NCBI RefSeq assembly: GCF_027921845.1
Contig: NZ_BSEN01000013.1
Span: 47,122-111,121, forward strand
Origin: Leifsonia poae
GTDB lineage: Bacteria > Actinomycetota > Actinomycetes > Actinomycetales > Microbacteriaceae
Direction of reading: 5' to 3'
DNA: 64,000 nt
The stretch's first letter is position 1. Every line of letters begins with the position of its first letter. A program made the translations under genes and the position numbers. The notes under the pieces were generated by a model. That model was not told the DNA's origin. It ran no database searches and saw nothing but the letters and a program-made list of their open reading frames with translations. Shown here in pieces: positions 56,297-63,929 of the stretch.

Positions 56297-57250
56297 ATGT
56301 TCTTTCACGTCCAGAATCTGATCAACGACATCGAGCAGGACGAGCCCGATCCCGGCGCCGCCAACGCGCTCCAGGAAGGGCTCGGCGGCCAGTTCGGCGA
56401 GATGCGCACGATGATGCAGTACCTCTTCCAGGCGATGAACTTCCGCGGTCCCGCGGCCAAGCCGTACCGTGACCTCATCCAGGGCATCGGCACCGAGGAG
56501 ATCAGCCACGTCGAGCTGATCGGAACCACGATCTCCCGCCTGCTCGACGGCTCGCCGCAGTACCAGGGCAAGAAGACCGACCCGCTCGACAAGCCGGGTG
56601 CCGGCGGTGCGATCCCGCTCAACATCGCGCTCTCCGAGGGCAACATCCACCACTATCTGGTGGGCGCACAGGGTGCGCTCCCGGTGGACGCGGTGGGCAA
56701 CCCGTGGTCGGGCAGCTACGTCTACAACTCGGGCAACCTCGTGCTCGACCTGCTGTACAACCTGATGCTCGAATCGACGGGCCGGCTGCAGAAGTGCCGC
56801 ATCTACGAGATGACCGAGAACAAGACGGCGCGATCCACGATCTCGTACCTGATCGTTCGCGACCAGGCTCACGAGAACGGCTATGCGAAGGCCCTCGAGA
56901 CTCTCGGAGTCGACTGGAACAAGTTGCTCCCGATCCCGAAGACCAACGCCGAGAAGTTTCCCGAGGTGAAGAAGCTGACCGACCTCGGCCTGCAGAGCAA
57001 GCAGTACACGTTCGACCTCGCCGGCCAATCCGAGGCCGGCAAGATCTTCCGGGGGCTGTCGCCGTCGAAGGACGGCACGGAGCTCGATGCGTCCGAGCAG
57101 GCACCGGAGGGCGTCCCGTCCGTCATCGCGACGGAGCGCTTCGAAGAGTACGCACCCGGACTCGATCCGGAATTGCTGAAGCTGATCCAGGCGACGGCGG
57201 ATCTCGAATTGGCCGATGTCGACGCCATGTACGGCCGCATCGGCAAGTAG
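56297..57250 (+). CDS. Manganese-containing catalase
   Basis: The 317-residue non-haem catalase dismutates hydrogen peroxide with a di-manganese site in a four-helix bundle. Ligand-bearing helices are visible as GGQFGEMRTMMQYLFQAMNF (Glu about 35), GTEEISHVELIGTTISRLLD (Glu/His about 67-73), and in the second half LVLDLLYNLMLESTGRLQKC and IVRDQAHENGYAKALETLGV. The length is normal, and the C-terminal tail is extended as in other hexameric Mn-catalases. GGAGG precedes ATG 56297. A strong hairpin ends the transcript. Downstream genes are envelope-stress-like, consistent with a stress island. Confidence 0.96.
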   Translation: MFFHVQNLINDIEQDEPDPGAANALQEGLGGQFGEMRTMMQYLFQAMNFRGPAAKPYRDLIQGIGTEEISHVELIGTTISRLLDGSPQYQGKKTDPLDKPGAGGAIPLNIALSEGNIHHYLVGAQGALPVDAVGNPWSGSYVYNSGNLVLDLLYNLMLESTGRLQKCRIYEMTENKTARSTISYLIVRDQAHENGYAKALETLGVDWNKLLPIPKTNAEKFPEVKKLTDLGLQSKQYTFDLAGQSEAGKIFRGLSPSKDGTELDASEQAPEGVPSVIATERFEEYAPGLDPELLKLIQATADLELADVDAMYGRIGK

Positions 57251-57256
57251 CCCGGC

Positions 57257-57290
57257 GGTGACCCCTCGATCGGACGATCGAGGGGTCACC
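57257..57290. terminator. Bidirectional hairpin after manganese catalase
   Basis: GGTGACCCCTCGATCG (57257-57272) and its exact complement at 57275-57290 form a 16-bp stem with a 2-nt spacer. It lies 6 nt after the catalase stop and 5 nt before the end of the convergent small gene, so it probably terminates both. Confidence 0.85.
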
Positions 57291-57295
57291 CGGGA

Positions 57296-57454
57296 TTACT
57301 CGGCGGGGCCGCCTGACGCGGTGTCACGGTCGGTGTCATCGGAACCTTCCGACGACGATCCGTCGGGGATGTCGTCCGTCCGCTTCTTCTCGGCGTCGCT
57401 CGGGTCGGCCGAGCCCGTCGTGTCCGTGCCGGTGGTCTTGTCCGTGTCGCTCAT
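57296..57454 (-). CDS. 52-residue acidic Ser/Thr/Asp-rich protein
   Basis: The product (MSDTDKTTGTDTTGSADPSD, AEKKRTDDIPDGSSSEGSDD, TDRDTASGGPAE) is almost entirely polar and should be intrinsically disordered. GGAGA lies 8 nt before ATG 57454. It converges with the manganese catalase gene across a shared terminator. Together with the acidic mini-proteins at 35984 and 51203 it suggests this genome encodes several short, highly charged, disordered peptides; function unknown. Confidence 0.65.
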   Translation of the reverse strand: MSDTDKTTGTDTTGSADPSDAEKKRTDDIPDGSSSEGSDDTDRDTASGGPAE

Positions 57455-57718
57455 CAGCGGTCTCCGATCGTTTGGGTGCCGCCGAGGTCCTGGCAACTCA
57501 CCCGAATGAACCACTGCATCGGGTCCGCGTCAATGGTCGCGTCCGAGATACCGGCGACACGCGAAAGCCGCCGCCTCGCAGTCTTCCGCCCCCGCGTGTA
57601 CCCGCCACCCGTGCACTCCACAATCCCTTGTCGGTGCCGCATCGTGCACGAACACTGAGACCACCAACGGCGGTCCATCCGACATCGACCGCCAGATCGA
57701 CCCGAAGGAAACCACATC
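57455..57718. other. Gap upstream of the three-gene envelope operon
   Basis: No convincing gene is present on either strand. The interval should contain divergent promoters for the acidic mini-gene and the operon at 57719. GAAGGAAA precedes ATG 57719. I see no strong dyad. Confidence 0.5.
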
Positions 57719-58528
57719 ATGACAGACACCTATTCCGGCGCTGCACCGAACGCATTCCCGCGCGACGCCGCCGCCGACCAGTCCACCAAGCAGGTCGTCG
57801 CCGATCAGGCGGGCGCGATGAAGGACGAGGTCGTCGACGGCGGCACCCGTGTCCTCGACACCGCGAAAGACCAGGCCGCCGACGTCGTCGGAGAGGCCAA
57901 GTCGCAGGCGACCGACCTGCTGCACCAGACGCAGAGCGAGCTCCGCGAGCAGGCGGCCCTGCAGCAGCAGCGCGTCGCAGACGGTCTGCAGTCGGTCAGC
58001 GACGAACTCGCCGACATGGCTCGCAACTCGTCCGGAGGACTCGCCTCCGACCTCGTCTCGCGCGCCGCTGCTCGCGCCGGAAGCGCCGCGTCGTACCTCG
58101 ACTCCCGTGACCCCGGATCGCTGCTCACCGAGCTCAAGTCGTACGCCGCCCGCCGGCCGGGCGCGTTCATCGCGCTCGCCGTCGCCGCCGGTGCGGTGGC
58201 CGGGCGCCTGACGCGCTCGCTCGCCTCGGGCGCCTCCGACGCTTCGGATGCTTCCGGTACCTCGGACGCGTCCGGCGCAGGGAGCTCCGGCTCGTCCGCA
58301 TCCGCTGCTGCGCCGCACGCCGATGCGCAGCCCGAGCCCCAGATGCCGTGGGGCCAGTCGCCGGTCCCCGCTCCCGAGGTCCGCGAGCCGGGCATCCAGA
58401 ACGCGTCATACGCGACCCCGGATGCGCCCGCCGAGCCCACGACGCCCCTGTACGCCGAACTCCTCACCGATCGCAGCGACGATGTCGCAAGCGACGACGA
58501 GGGCCAGGATCCGGACATCACCCGATGA
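57719..58528 (+). CDS. Ala-rich helical protein with one membrane segment, first gene of the envelope operon
   Basis: The 269-residue protein starts with a long amphipathic helical region (KQVVADQAGAMKDEVVDGGT, DTAKDQAADVVGEAKSQATD, ELREQAALQQQRVADGLQSV) that looks like a late-embryogenesis-abundant or apolipoprotein-type coiled coil. It has one hydrophobic segment (RRPGAFIALAVAAGAVAGRL, about 140-160) and a disordered Ser/Asp/Pro-rich tail. Similar proteins precede holin-like and DUF3618 genes in actinobacteria. The next gene starts within its stop codon (ATGA). A membrane-protective stress role is likely but inferred. Confidence 0.82.
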   Translation: MTDTYSGAAPNAFPRDAAADQSTKQVVADQAGAMKDEVVDGGTRVLDTAKDQAADVVGEAKSQATDLLHQTQSELREQAALQQQRVADGLQSVSDELADMARNSSGGLASDLVSRAAARAGSAASYLDSRDPGSLLTELKSYAARRPGAFIALAVAAGAVAGRLTRSLASGASDASDASGTSDASGAGSSGSSASAAAPHADAQPEPQMPWGQSPVPAPEVREPGIQNASYATPDAPAEPTTPLYAELLTDRSDDVASDDEGQDPDITR

Positions 58529-58941
58529 CCGACATCCCCACCCCGTCGGAGCAGAAGGCGGCGAACACCTCGCTCGGCGACCTCCTCGGCGAGGTCACCC
58601 GCGACGTCTCCACCCTGATGCGTCAGGAACTCGAGCTGGCGAAGGCCGAGGTGAAGGAGTCCGCCACCCGCGCGGGCAAAGGCGCCGGACTGCTCGGCGG
58701 GGCCGGCTACGCCGCCGTCATGGGCGTGCTGTTCATCTCGATCGCTGTCTGGTGGGCGCTCGGCTACCTGGTCGGGAACGCCTGGTCCGGTCTGATCGTC
58801 GCCGTCATCTGGCTGGTCGTCGCCCTGGTGCTGTACCTGCAGGGACGCAAGGCCCTCAAGTCCGTCGCGGGAGCGCCTCAGACCGTCGACACCATCAAAG
58901 AGATTCCCGAAACACTGAAACGAAATGAAGAGAACCGATGA
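58525..58941 (+). CDS. Phage-holin-superfamily-like membrane protein (Actino holin-X)
   Basis: The 138-residue protein has an amphipathic N-terminal helix (LGEVTRDVSTLMRQELELAK, AEVKESATRAGKGAGLLGGA) followed by two transmembrane helices (GYAAVMGVLFISIAVWWALG and AWSGLIVAVIWLVVALVLYL). This is the Phage_holin_3_6/Holin-X pattern. In actinobacterial chromosomes these are not phage lysis genes but envelope-associated membrane proteins. It overlaps both neighbours by 4 bp (ATGA at each junction), so the three products are probably made in fixed ratio and may interact. Confidence 0.9.
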   Translation: MTDIPTPSEQKAANTSLGDLLGEVTRDVSTLMRQELELAKAEVKESATRAGKGAGLLGGAGYAAVMGVLFISIAVWWALGYLVGNAWSGLIVAVIWLVVALVLYLQGRKALKSVAGAPQTVDTIKEIPETLKRNEENR

Positions 58942-59507
58942 GCAACAATCCGGATGAGATCCGCTCCAACATCGAAGAGACACGTCGCGAACTCGGCACG
59001 AACGTCGACGCGCTGGCCGACAAGGTGAGCCCGTCGAAGATCGCCGAACGTCAGGCGGACAAGGTCAAGGGCGCGTTCCGCTCCGCTCGCGAACACGTGA
59101 TGGGCTCCGCCTCGGACGCCCGCGACTCGGCCTCGAGCACGGTGTCCGACACGGCGGACAAGGCGCAGTCCGCGGTCAAGGGCAACCCGCTCGCCGTCGG
59201 CCTCATCGCCGTGGGGATCGGCTGGCTGGCCGCATCCCTCATCCCCGCGAGCGACGCCGAGAAGAAGCTGGCCTCGCAGGTGAAGGATGCCGCGCAACCG
59301 CTGATGGACGACCTCGCAAGCACGGCCAAGGGCGTCGCGAGCGACCTGAAGCAACCCGCGCAGGACGCGTTCGACGCTGTGAAGTCTACGGCGACGGATG
59401 CGGTCGACACGGTGAAGGCCGAGGCGTCCGACGCGGCCGACGGCGTGCGGGAGCAGGCGCAGTCGAGCAAGGACGCCGTACAGCAGCAGAGCTCGTCGAC
59501 CGACTAG
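58938..59507 (+). CDS. DUF3618-domain protein
   Basis: The 189-residue protein begins with the DUF3618 signature DEIRSNIEETRRELGTNVDA followed by LADKVSPSKIAERQADKVKG. It has one hydrophobic segment (GNPLAVGLIAVGIGWLAASL, about 82-100) and long Ala/Asp/Lys-rich amphipathic helices on both sides (VKDAAQPLMDDLASTAKGVA, KSTATDAVDTVKAEASDAAD). The repeats of A-x-D-A-V resemble LEA-type helices, as in the first gene of the operon. It closes the coupled operon; a palindrome element follows its stop by 10 bp. Confidence 0.9.
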   Translation: MSNNPDEIRSNIEETRRELGTNVDALADKVSPSKIAERQADKVKGAFRSAREHVMGSASDARDSASSTVSDTADKAQSAVKGNPLAVGLIAVGIGWLAASLIPASDAEKKLASQVKDAAQPLMDDLASTAKGVASDLKQPAQDAFDAVKSTATDAVDTVKAEASDAADGVREQAQSSKDAVQQQSSSTD

Positions 59508-59517
59508 GAAGTCGCAT

Positions 59518-59580
59518 CCGTCGTTTGCCACTTGCGGTTGTCTCACGGCCGGGATAACCACCACAAGTGGCAAACGACGG
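59518..59580. repeat. Perfect 17-bp intergenic palindrome (CGTTTGCCACTTG type)
   Basis: CCGTCGTTTGCCACTTG (59518-59534) is perfectly complementary to CAAGTGGCAAACGACGG (59564-59580). A 29-nt loop contains a minor GGTT/AACC dyad. It begins 10 bp after the DUF3618 stop, consistent with a terminator-like position. Its arm sequence is unrelated to other palindromes apart from the TTTGCCAC core. Confidence 0.9.
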
Positions 59581-59663
59581 AACCGCGCATGGTGCGTCCC
59601 GGCCGTCACCTCATCGGGGTCCTGTCCCGGTACGGGCGCCGCGCATAGGCTTCGCTCATGTAG

Positions 59664-59942
59664 CTGAACCGGCCGGCCGTTCGGGAGAACCGGCCCCTCT
59701 TCGTCCTCTACACGATCGCAACCACCCTCGGTACGATCGGCGTCCTCCTATTGCTCATCTGGCTGACGGATACGTCCGACACGGTGACGGTCGCTCTCGC
59801 ACTGTGGGCGCTGGGCGCAGGGCTGTCCATCGCGCTCCTCGCGGCGCTCGCGCACTCGATCAACTGGCAGCTGGCGAATCCGAACACGGTTGCCCCGGAC
59901 CGGAACACGGCGCGGACGGAATCGCCCGCTTCGGCCGACTGA
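59664..59942 (+). CDS. Two-helix membrane protein with disrupted or non-canonical start
   Basis: In this frame almost every third codon base from 59664 on is G or C, so coding extends upstream to there. The product runs LNRPAVRENRPLFVLYTIAT, TLGTIGVLLLLIWLTDTSDT and onward with two transmembrane helices and a polar tail. No ATG or GTG start exists in this stretch. Instead ATG 59658 is followed at once by TAG (59661). Either codon 2 carries a nonsense mutation, or translation begins at CTG 59664 or TTG 59751; the latter would lose the first helix. The family is not recognised. Confidence 0.55.
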   Translation: MNRPAVRENRPLFVLYTIATTLGTIGVLLLLIWLTDTSDTVTVALALWALGAGLSIALLAALAHSINWQLANPNTVAPDRNTARTESPASAD

Positions 59943-59965
59943 GGGTCCGACGCGGTCGGGCGGAT

Positions 59966-59990
59966 GGAATATCCCCGGTCGGAGGTTGTT
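59966..59990 (+). promoter_or_regulatory. SigR/SigH-type promoter for thioredoxin
   Basis: GGAAT (59966-59970), 17 bp, then GTT (59988-59990) matches the GGAAT/C-N17-18-GTT consensus of actinobacterial thiol-stress sigma factors. Transcription would start about at the ATG at 60000, giving a leaderless or nearly leaderless mRNA. Confidence 0.8.
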
Positions 59991-59999
59991 ATTAACCGC

Positions 60000-60374
60000 A
60001 TGGCAACCACAGAAATCACTAGCCAGAACCATGACCAGTCGGTCGCCGACGGCATTGTTCTCCTCGACTTCTGGGCCGACTGGTGCGGCCCGTGTCACAT
60101 GTTCGCTCCCGTGTTCGAGGGCGCGTCGGAGAAGCACTCCGACATCACCTTCGGCAAGGTCGACACTGAAGCCGAGCAGGACCTCGCTGCGTCGTATGGC
60201 GTCCAGTCCATTCCGACCCTCGTCGCCTACCGCGACGGCATTCCGCTCTTCTCGCAGGCCGGTGCTCTTCCCGCTGAGGCGGTCGAAGACCTGATCGGTC
60301 AGTTGCGCGCTCTCGATATGACCGAGATCCGCGCCGAGTACGAGAAGCAGAAGGCTGCGGCCGAGGGGCGCTGA
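60000..60374 (+). CDS. Thioredoxin
   Basis: The 124-residue protein has the redox-active WCGPC motif (Cys29 and Cys32 in LLDFWADWCGPCHMFAPVFE). FGKVDTEAEQDLAASYGVQS and IPTLVAYRDGIPLFSQAGAL, including the cis-Pro loop SIPT, follow. Beyond the normal fold it has a charged extension (RAEYEKQKAAAEGR) of about 18 residues. It reduces protein disulfides in the cytoplasm. The ATG has no Shine-Dalgarno sequence at normal spacing, but a SigR-type promoter ends 9 bp upstream, supporting leaderless translation and induction by thiol-oxidative stress. A strong terminator follows. Confidence 0.95.
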   Translation: MATTEITSQNHDQSVADGIVLLDFWADWCGPCHMFAPVFEGASEKHSDITFGKVDTEAEQDLAASYGVQSIPTLVAYRDGIPLFSQAGALPAEAVEDLIGQLRALDMTEIRAEYEKQKAAAEGR

Positions 60375-60400
60375 GCAACAGCCCCACGCACGGCCTGACG

Positions 60401-60441
60401 AACCGCCCTCCGAGGATCACAATCCTCGGAGGGCGGTTTTT
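60401..60441 (+). terminator. Intrinsic terminator of thioredoxin
   Basis: AACCGCCCTCCGAGGAT (60401-60417) pairs perfectly over 17 bp with ATCCTCGGAGGGCGGTT (60422-60438) around a 4-nt loop and is followed by TTT. It lies 26 nt after the stop codon. It is a textbook rho-independent terminator. Confidence 0.95.
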
Positions 60442-60474
60442 GCGTGGCGGGTGGTGCGATCGCTGACCGAGGGT

Positions 60475-60512
60475 GACAATCGGTCGATAGTCGAAGGGGA
60501 CATCCGGTCGAT
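60475..60512 (+). promoter_or_regulatory. Direct repeat upstream of the GH6 cellulase gene
   Basis: GACAATCGGTCGAT (60475-60488) and GACATCCGGTCGAT (60499-60512) are 12/14 identical and start 24 bp apart, 30-67 bp upstream of the cellulase ATG. Direct repeats of this length suit a dimeric activator or repressor; the regulator is not local. Confidence 0.5.
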
Positions 60513-60541
60513 CGTTCACACGGAGAGGACCGAGGTTCCTC

Positions 60542-61546
60542 ATGAAAAGTCTCATCGCCGCACTCGTCGTCGTGATGCTCGGTGCCCTCGCGCCCGTCGG
60601 CACCGCACAGGCGCCTGCCAACGGCCCGAGCCGACCGCCGGCGCAGTCATCCGCGATCGCGGCCGCCGACGCCCCGGTCTTCCCCGGTCGCCTTTACGTC
60701 GACCCGTACAGCGACGCCCGCATCGTCGCCGACTGGCTGGCGGTGCGCGGCCAGACCACGAGCGCCGCGCTCATCGACACGATCGCCGATCAGCCGACGG
60801 CCGTCTGGCTGGGGGACTGGTATGCGTCACCCACCCTGCTGCGCAGCGTGCTGCAACGGCACCTGCGCGCCGCCGAGGCGCAGCACGCGACGCCCGTCTT
60901 CGTCACGTACGCCATCCCGAACCGCGACTGCGGTGGGTACTCCGCCGGCGGACTCGCACCGGACCAGTACCTCGCGTGGAATCGCGTCATCGCCTCCGAA
61001 CTCGCGGGCCGGCACGCCGTGGTGCTCGTCGAGCCGGACTCGCTGGCCATGCTCGCGAGCGCGAAGTGCGCGAGTGTCGCCGCATCCCGTCCGAGCGTGA
61101 TCCATTCGGCGGTGAAGATCCTCGCCTCGGCGGGAGTCGCCACGTACCTCGACGGCGGCAACGCCCGCTGGCTGTCTCCCGCCGCGCAGGCCGACCGGCT
61201 GAAGGCCGCGGGAATCGCCGACGCGCGCGGCTTCTTCACGAACGTCTCGAACTTCGACCGCACGCAGTCCGAGCGCGACTACGCCGGCAAGGTGTCGTCA
61301 CGCGTCGGCTGGAAGCATTTCATCATCGACGTGTCGCGCAACGGCAACGGCTGGACGGGCACCTGGTGCAATCCGCCGGGCGCTGCTCTCGGGCAGGATC
61401 CGCAGATCACCGAGGGTCCCGACTCGAAACTGGATGCTCTGCTGTGGGTCAAGCATCCGGGCGCGAGCGACGGCACCTGCAACGGCGGCCCGGATGCCGG
61501 AGCGTGGTTCCAGAGCGCGGCGGAGTCCCTGGTGCGGTCGCGCTGA
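60542..61546 (+). CDS. Secreted GH6 cellulase (endoglucanase/cellobiohydrolase family 6)
   Basis: The 334-residue protein carries a Sec signal peptide (MKSLIAALVVVMLGALAPVG, cleavage likely after TAQA). The GH6 fold follows: YVDPYSDARIVADWL, PVFVTYAIPNRDCGGYSAGG with the catalytic acid Asp129, VVLVEPDSLAML with Asp166, YLDGGNARWL, and the substrate-cleft motifs WCNPPGAALGQDP and ALLWVKHPGASDGTCNGGP. Four Cys could form the usual two disulfides. No cellulose-binding module is attached. It hydrolyses beta-1,4-glucan outside the cell; sugar uptake operons in this window may import products, but no cellobiose-specific gene is linked. Confidence 0.94.
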   Translation: MKSLIAALVVVMLGALAPVGTAQAPANGPSRPPAQSSAIAAADAPVFPGRLYVDPYSDARIVADWLAVRGQTTSAALIDTIADQPTAVWLGDWYASPTLLRSVLQRHLRAAEAQHATPVFVTYAIPNRDCGGYSAGGLAPDQYLAWNRVIASELAGRHAVVLVEPDSLAMLASAKCASVAASRPSVIHSAVKILASAGVATYLDGGNARWLSPAAQADRLKAAGIADARGFFTNVSNFDRTQSERDYAGKVSSRVGWKHFIIDVSRNGNGWTGTWCNPPGAALGQDPQITEGPDSKLDALLWVKHPGASDGTCNGGPDAGAWFQSAAESLVRSR

Positions 61547-61566
61547 CGAGCGGACGCTGCCGACAA

Positions 61567-63036
61567 CTACTGCAGCGCTGAGGTCAGCCGCGCGACGCCG
61601 TCGAGGAAGGTCGCCGAGGCCGGCTCCTTCTCCCACTCTTCGAGGGTGAGCCGGCGGCCGGCATCCCGATAGCCCTGCTCGACCGCACGCATCTGCTCCA
61701 CGAACGACGCGCCGCGCACGAGCAGGGTGGCCTCGGCGTTGAGGGCGAACGAGCGGATGTCCATGTTGCTCGAGCCGATCACCGCCACGTCGTCGTCGAT
61801 CGACAGGTGCTTCGCGTGCAGGATGAACGGGCCGGGGTAGAGCCAGATCTGCACGCCGGCCTTCAGCAGGGGAGCGTAGTAGGAGCGCTGGGCGTGCCAG
61901 ACGGATCCCTGGTCGCCGACCTCCGAGACGAACAACTGCACGTCGAGTCCGCGGTCGCACGCTGAGGTGATCGCGTACATCATCGCCTCGTCGGGCACGA
62001 AGTAGGGGCTCGTGATGATCACCTTCTGCTGTGCCGACGTCACCAGCGTGAGGAACTGGCGCAGATTGTTCTCGCCCTCGTACCCGGGCCCGCTCGGCAC
62101 GACCTGGCAGACGAGGGCGTCCGGGGACGCATCCGGAGCGATGTCGACCGCGCGCACGTTCGCCTCGTCGCCGAGCAGTTCGTCGGTCTCCAGGTACCAG
62201 TCGGAGAGGAAGACGGCGTTGATCGCCGCCACGACCGGTCCCGTCGTCCTGGCCATCAGCTCCTGCCACTGGAGCCCGCGCTTGATGTTCTTGGGGGCGT
62301 TGTAGCTGCGATCGATGAGGTTCTGCGACCCCATGTAGCCGACGAGGCCATCGACCACCACCAGCTTGCGGTGATTGCGCAGGTCGGGCCGCTGGTATTC
62401 GCCTTTGAACGGCCGCACCGGCAGCATGTAGCTCCACTTCACGCCGATCCGGTCGAGCTCGGCGAAGGTCTCGTCGTGGTGCGCTGCCCGCCTGGATGCG
62501 ACGAAGTCGGCGAGCAGCCGCACGGCCACACCGCGCTGCACGGCACGTTCCATCGCCGAGAAGAACCCCTTCGTGGTCGCGTCGAACGAGACGATGAAGA
62601 ACTCGATGTTCACGAATCGGGTGGCGGTGTCGATCTCGGCGGCCATCGCGTCGATGGACGCGTTGTAGTCGCCGAGCAGTGTCGCCCTGTTCCCCTCGAC
62701 GGCCGGCAGGGCACCGAGCTTGCGGTTCTGGCGCACGAGCGCGCTGAACCAGTCGGGCCACGCCGCCCGACCGGACGGCGGCTCCAACGCCTCCGAACGC
62801 TCGTGGATCATCCGGTCCAATTCCTTCTGCTTGTCCCGGCGCTTCTTGGGCAGCTTGACGTTGCCGATGATGAGGAACAGCAGGATGCCGACGAACGGGA
62901 TGAGGAAGATCGCGAGAAGCCAGGCCATGGCGGCCGTGGGCTTGCGGTCTCGCGGCACGATGATGAGCGCGGTGATCCGGATCGCCAGATCGATCAGGAT
63001 GAGGATGCCGCCGATGAGCGGAAACTGGTCGTTCAC
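61567..63036 (-). CDS. cls: Cardiolipin synthase (phospholipase D superfamily)
   Basis: The 489-residue membrane enzyme has two N-terminal transmembrane helices (LIGGILILIDLAIRITALII and AMAWLLAIFLIPFVGILLFL). Two HKD motifs follow: HRKLVVVDGLVGYMGSQN near residue 225 and HAKHLSIDDDVAVIGSSNMD near 410. This is the bacterial ClsA/B layout; it joins two phosphatidylglycerols to cardiolipin. GTG 63036 is the likely start. A long run of Lys/Arg after the second helix (KLPKKRRDKQKELDR) is on the cytoplasmic side. It converges with the cellulase gene. Confidence 0.95.
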   Translation of the reverse strand: MNDQFPLIGGILILIDLAIRITALIIVPRDRKPTAAMAWLLAIFLIPFVGILLFLIIGNVKLPKKRRDKQKELDRMIHERSEALEPPSGRAAWPDWFSALVRQNRKLGALPAVEGNRATLLGDYNASIDAMAAEIDTATRFVNIEFFIVSFDATTKGFFSAMERAVQRGVAVRLLADFVASRRAAHHDETFAELDRIGVKWSYMLPVRPFKGEYQRPDLRNHRKLVVVDGLVGYMGSQNLIDRSYNAPKNIKRGLQWQELMARTTGPVVAAINAVFLSDWYLETDELLGDEANVRAVDIAPDASPDALVCQVVPSGPGYEGENNLRQFLTLVTSAQQKVIITSPYFVPDEAMMYAITSACDRGLDVQLFVSEVGDQGSVWHAQRSYYAPLLKAGVQIWLYPGPFILHAKHLSIDDDVAVIGSSNMDIRSFALNAEATLLVRGASFVEQMRAVEQGYRDAGRRLTLEEWEKEPASATFLDGVARLTSALQ

Positions 63037-63430
63037 ACCTCATCGCACCGCATAACCTGCTGCCGCACATCACCTAGTTCGGATGAGACCGACCCGAATG
63101 CGGTCGGCGACCTAGCCGTGCGGCCGGTGGCGGCAGTACGGTGGGCGTGTCGTCGCGAACCCGTCGACGACGGTGAGCGGTCCGGGCATCCGGATCCACG
63201 TTGCGCCTCTGTTCGGGCGGAGACGAGACGCACGTCACCGAGTGCCGGAGTGCGCATGACGCCCGGCGCCCGTGACACCCGGCCCGGCGAAGGCGCCGCG
63301 GCCCGACACCACACCAGCGCTCGCGACTCGACGCGAGCGCATCCGGCGGAGCGTTCCGCCTGCGCCTGCCGGCATCGCGCGTTCCGGGGGATCCGGGATG
63401 TGCACCGCTACTCCCGAAGGAGAAAGCACT
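63037..63430. other. 394-bp gap between cls and the small secreted-protein gene
   Basis: No credible gene is visible on either strand. Two small hairpins occur: CCGAC/GTCGG around 63090-63108 and GGCGGA/TCCGCC around 63347-63361. The rest is GC-rich without clear motifs. It should hold both divergent promoters. Confidence 0.5.
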
Positions 63431-63916
63431 ATGCGCAAGATCATCACCGTCGTGGCTGCGGCCGTCGTCGCCCTCGGCGCGCTGCTCGGAACGGCCGCGC
63501 CCGCATCCGCCTCAGGGCACGAGCATCAACCGAAGGTGACGTCTGTGAACGTCATCGGACCGATCTGGAAGACGTCGGCGACGACCGCGCTGCTGTTCGC
63601 GGTCTATTCGTGCACCGGCACCGCCGAGCAGACGCACGTGTGGATCTCGGTCAAGCAGAACGCGACCCGCACGGCCGATCCGGCGTTGAAGGACGAGGGA
63701 TCCGGCGGCGGCCACATCGCGACCGCGTGGAGCCAGACGCACGCGGCGTCGCTCACCTGCGACGGACGCAAGCATCTCGGAGCGTTCACCGTCGACCAGA
63801 AGGAGCAGGGCTACGGAACGCTCGGCCGCGGCTGGGCCTACATGCAGTTCTGCCTCTTCGACGCGAACTATCCGCAGGAGCCGCTCAGTGTGATGCAGTT
63901 CCGCCGCCTCCTCTAG
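63431..63916 (+). CDS. Small secreted protein of unknown function
   Basis: The 161-residue protein has a Sec signal peptide (MRKIITVVAAAVVALGALLG) with an AxA-type cleavage site in TAAPASASG. The mature ~130 residues contain TSVNVIGPIWKTSATTALLF, AVYSCTGTAEQTHVWISVKQ, ASLTCDGRKHLGAFTVDQKE and AYMQFCLFDANYPQEPLSVM. Three Cys (SCTG, LTCD, QFCL) and a beta-rich pattern suggest a small immunoglobulin-like or jelly-roll fold. AAGGAG 8 nt before ATG 63431 fixes the start. Similar small extracellular proteins occur across actinobacteria without known function. Confidence 0.82.
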   Translation: MRKIITVVAAAVVALGALLGTAAPASASGHEHQPKVTSVNVIGPIWKTSATTALLFAVYSCTGTAEQTHVWISVKQNATRTADPALKDEGSGGGHIATAWSQTHAASLTCDGRKHLGAFTVDQKEQGYGTLGRGWAYMQFCLFDANYPQEPLSVMQFRRLL

Positions 63917-63929
63917 CCAAGTCACGATC

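Noticed and set aside
58525..58941. Holin-like gene as evidence of prophage
   Set aside because: The Holin-X family is a normal chromosomal envelope gene in actinobacteria, and no other phage genes occur in the window.
59567..59995. 142-codon plus-strand frame starting in the 59518 palindrome
   Set aside because: Arg/Pro/His-rich shadow of the two-helix membrane gene in another frame; it has no ribosome-binding site or domain.
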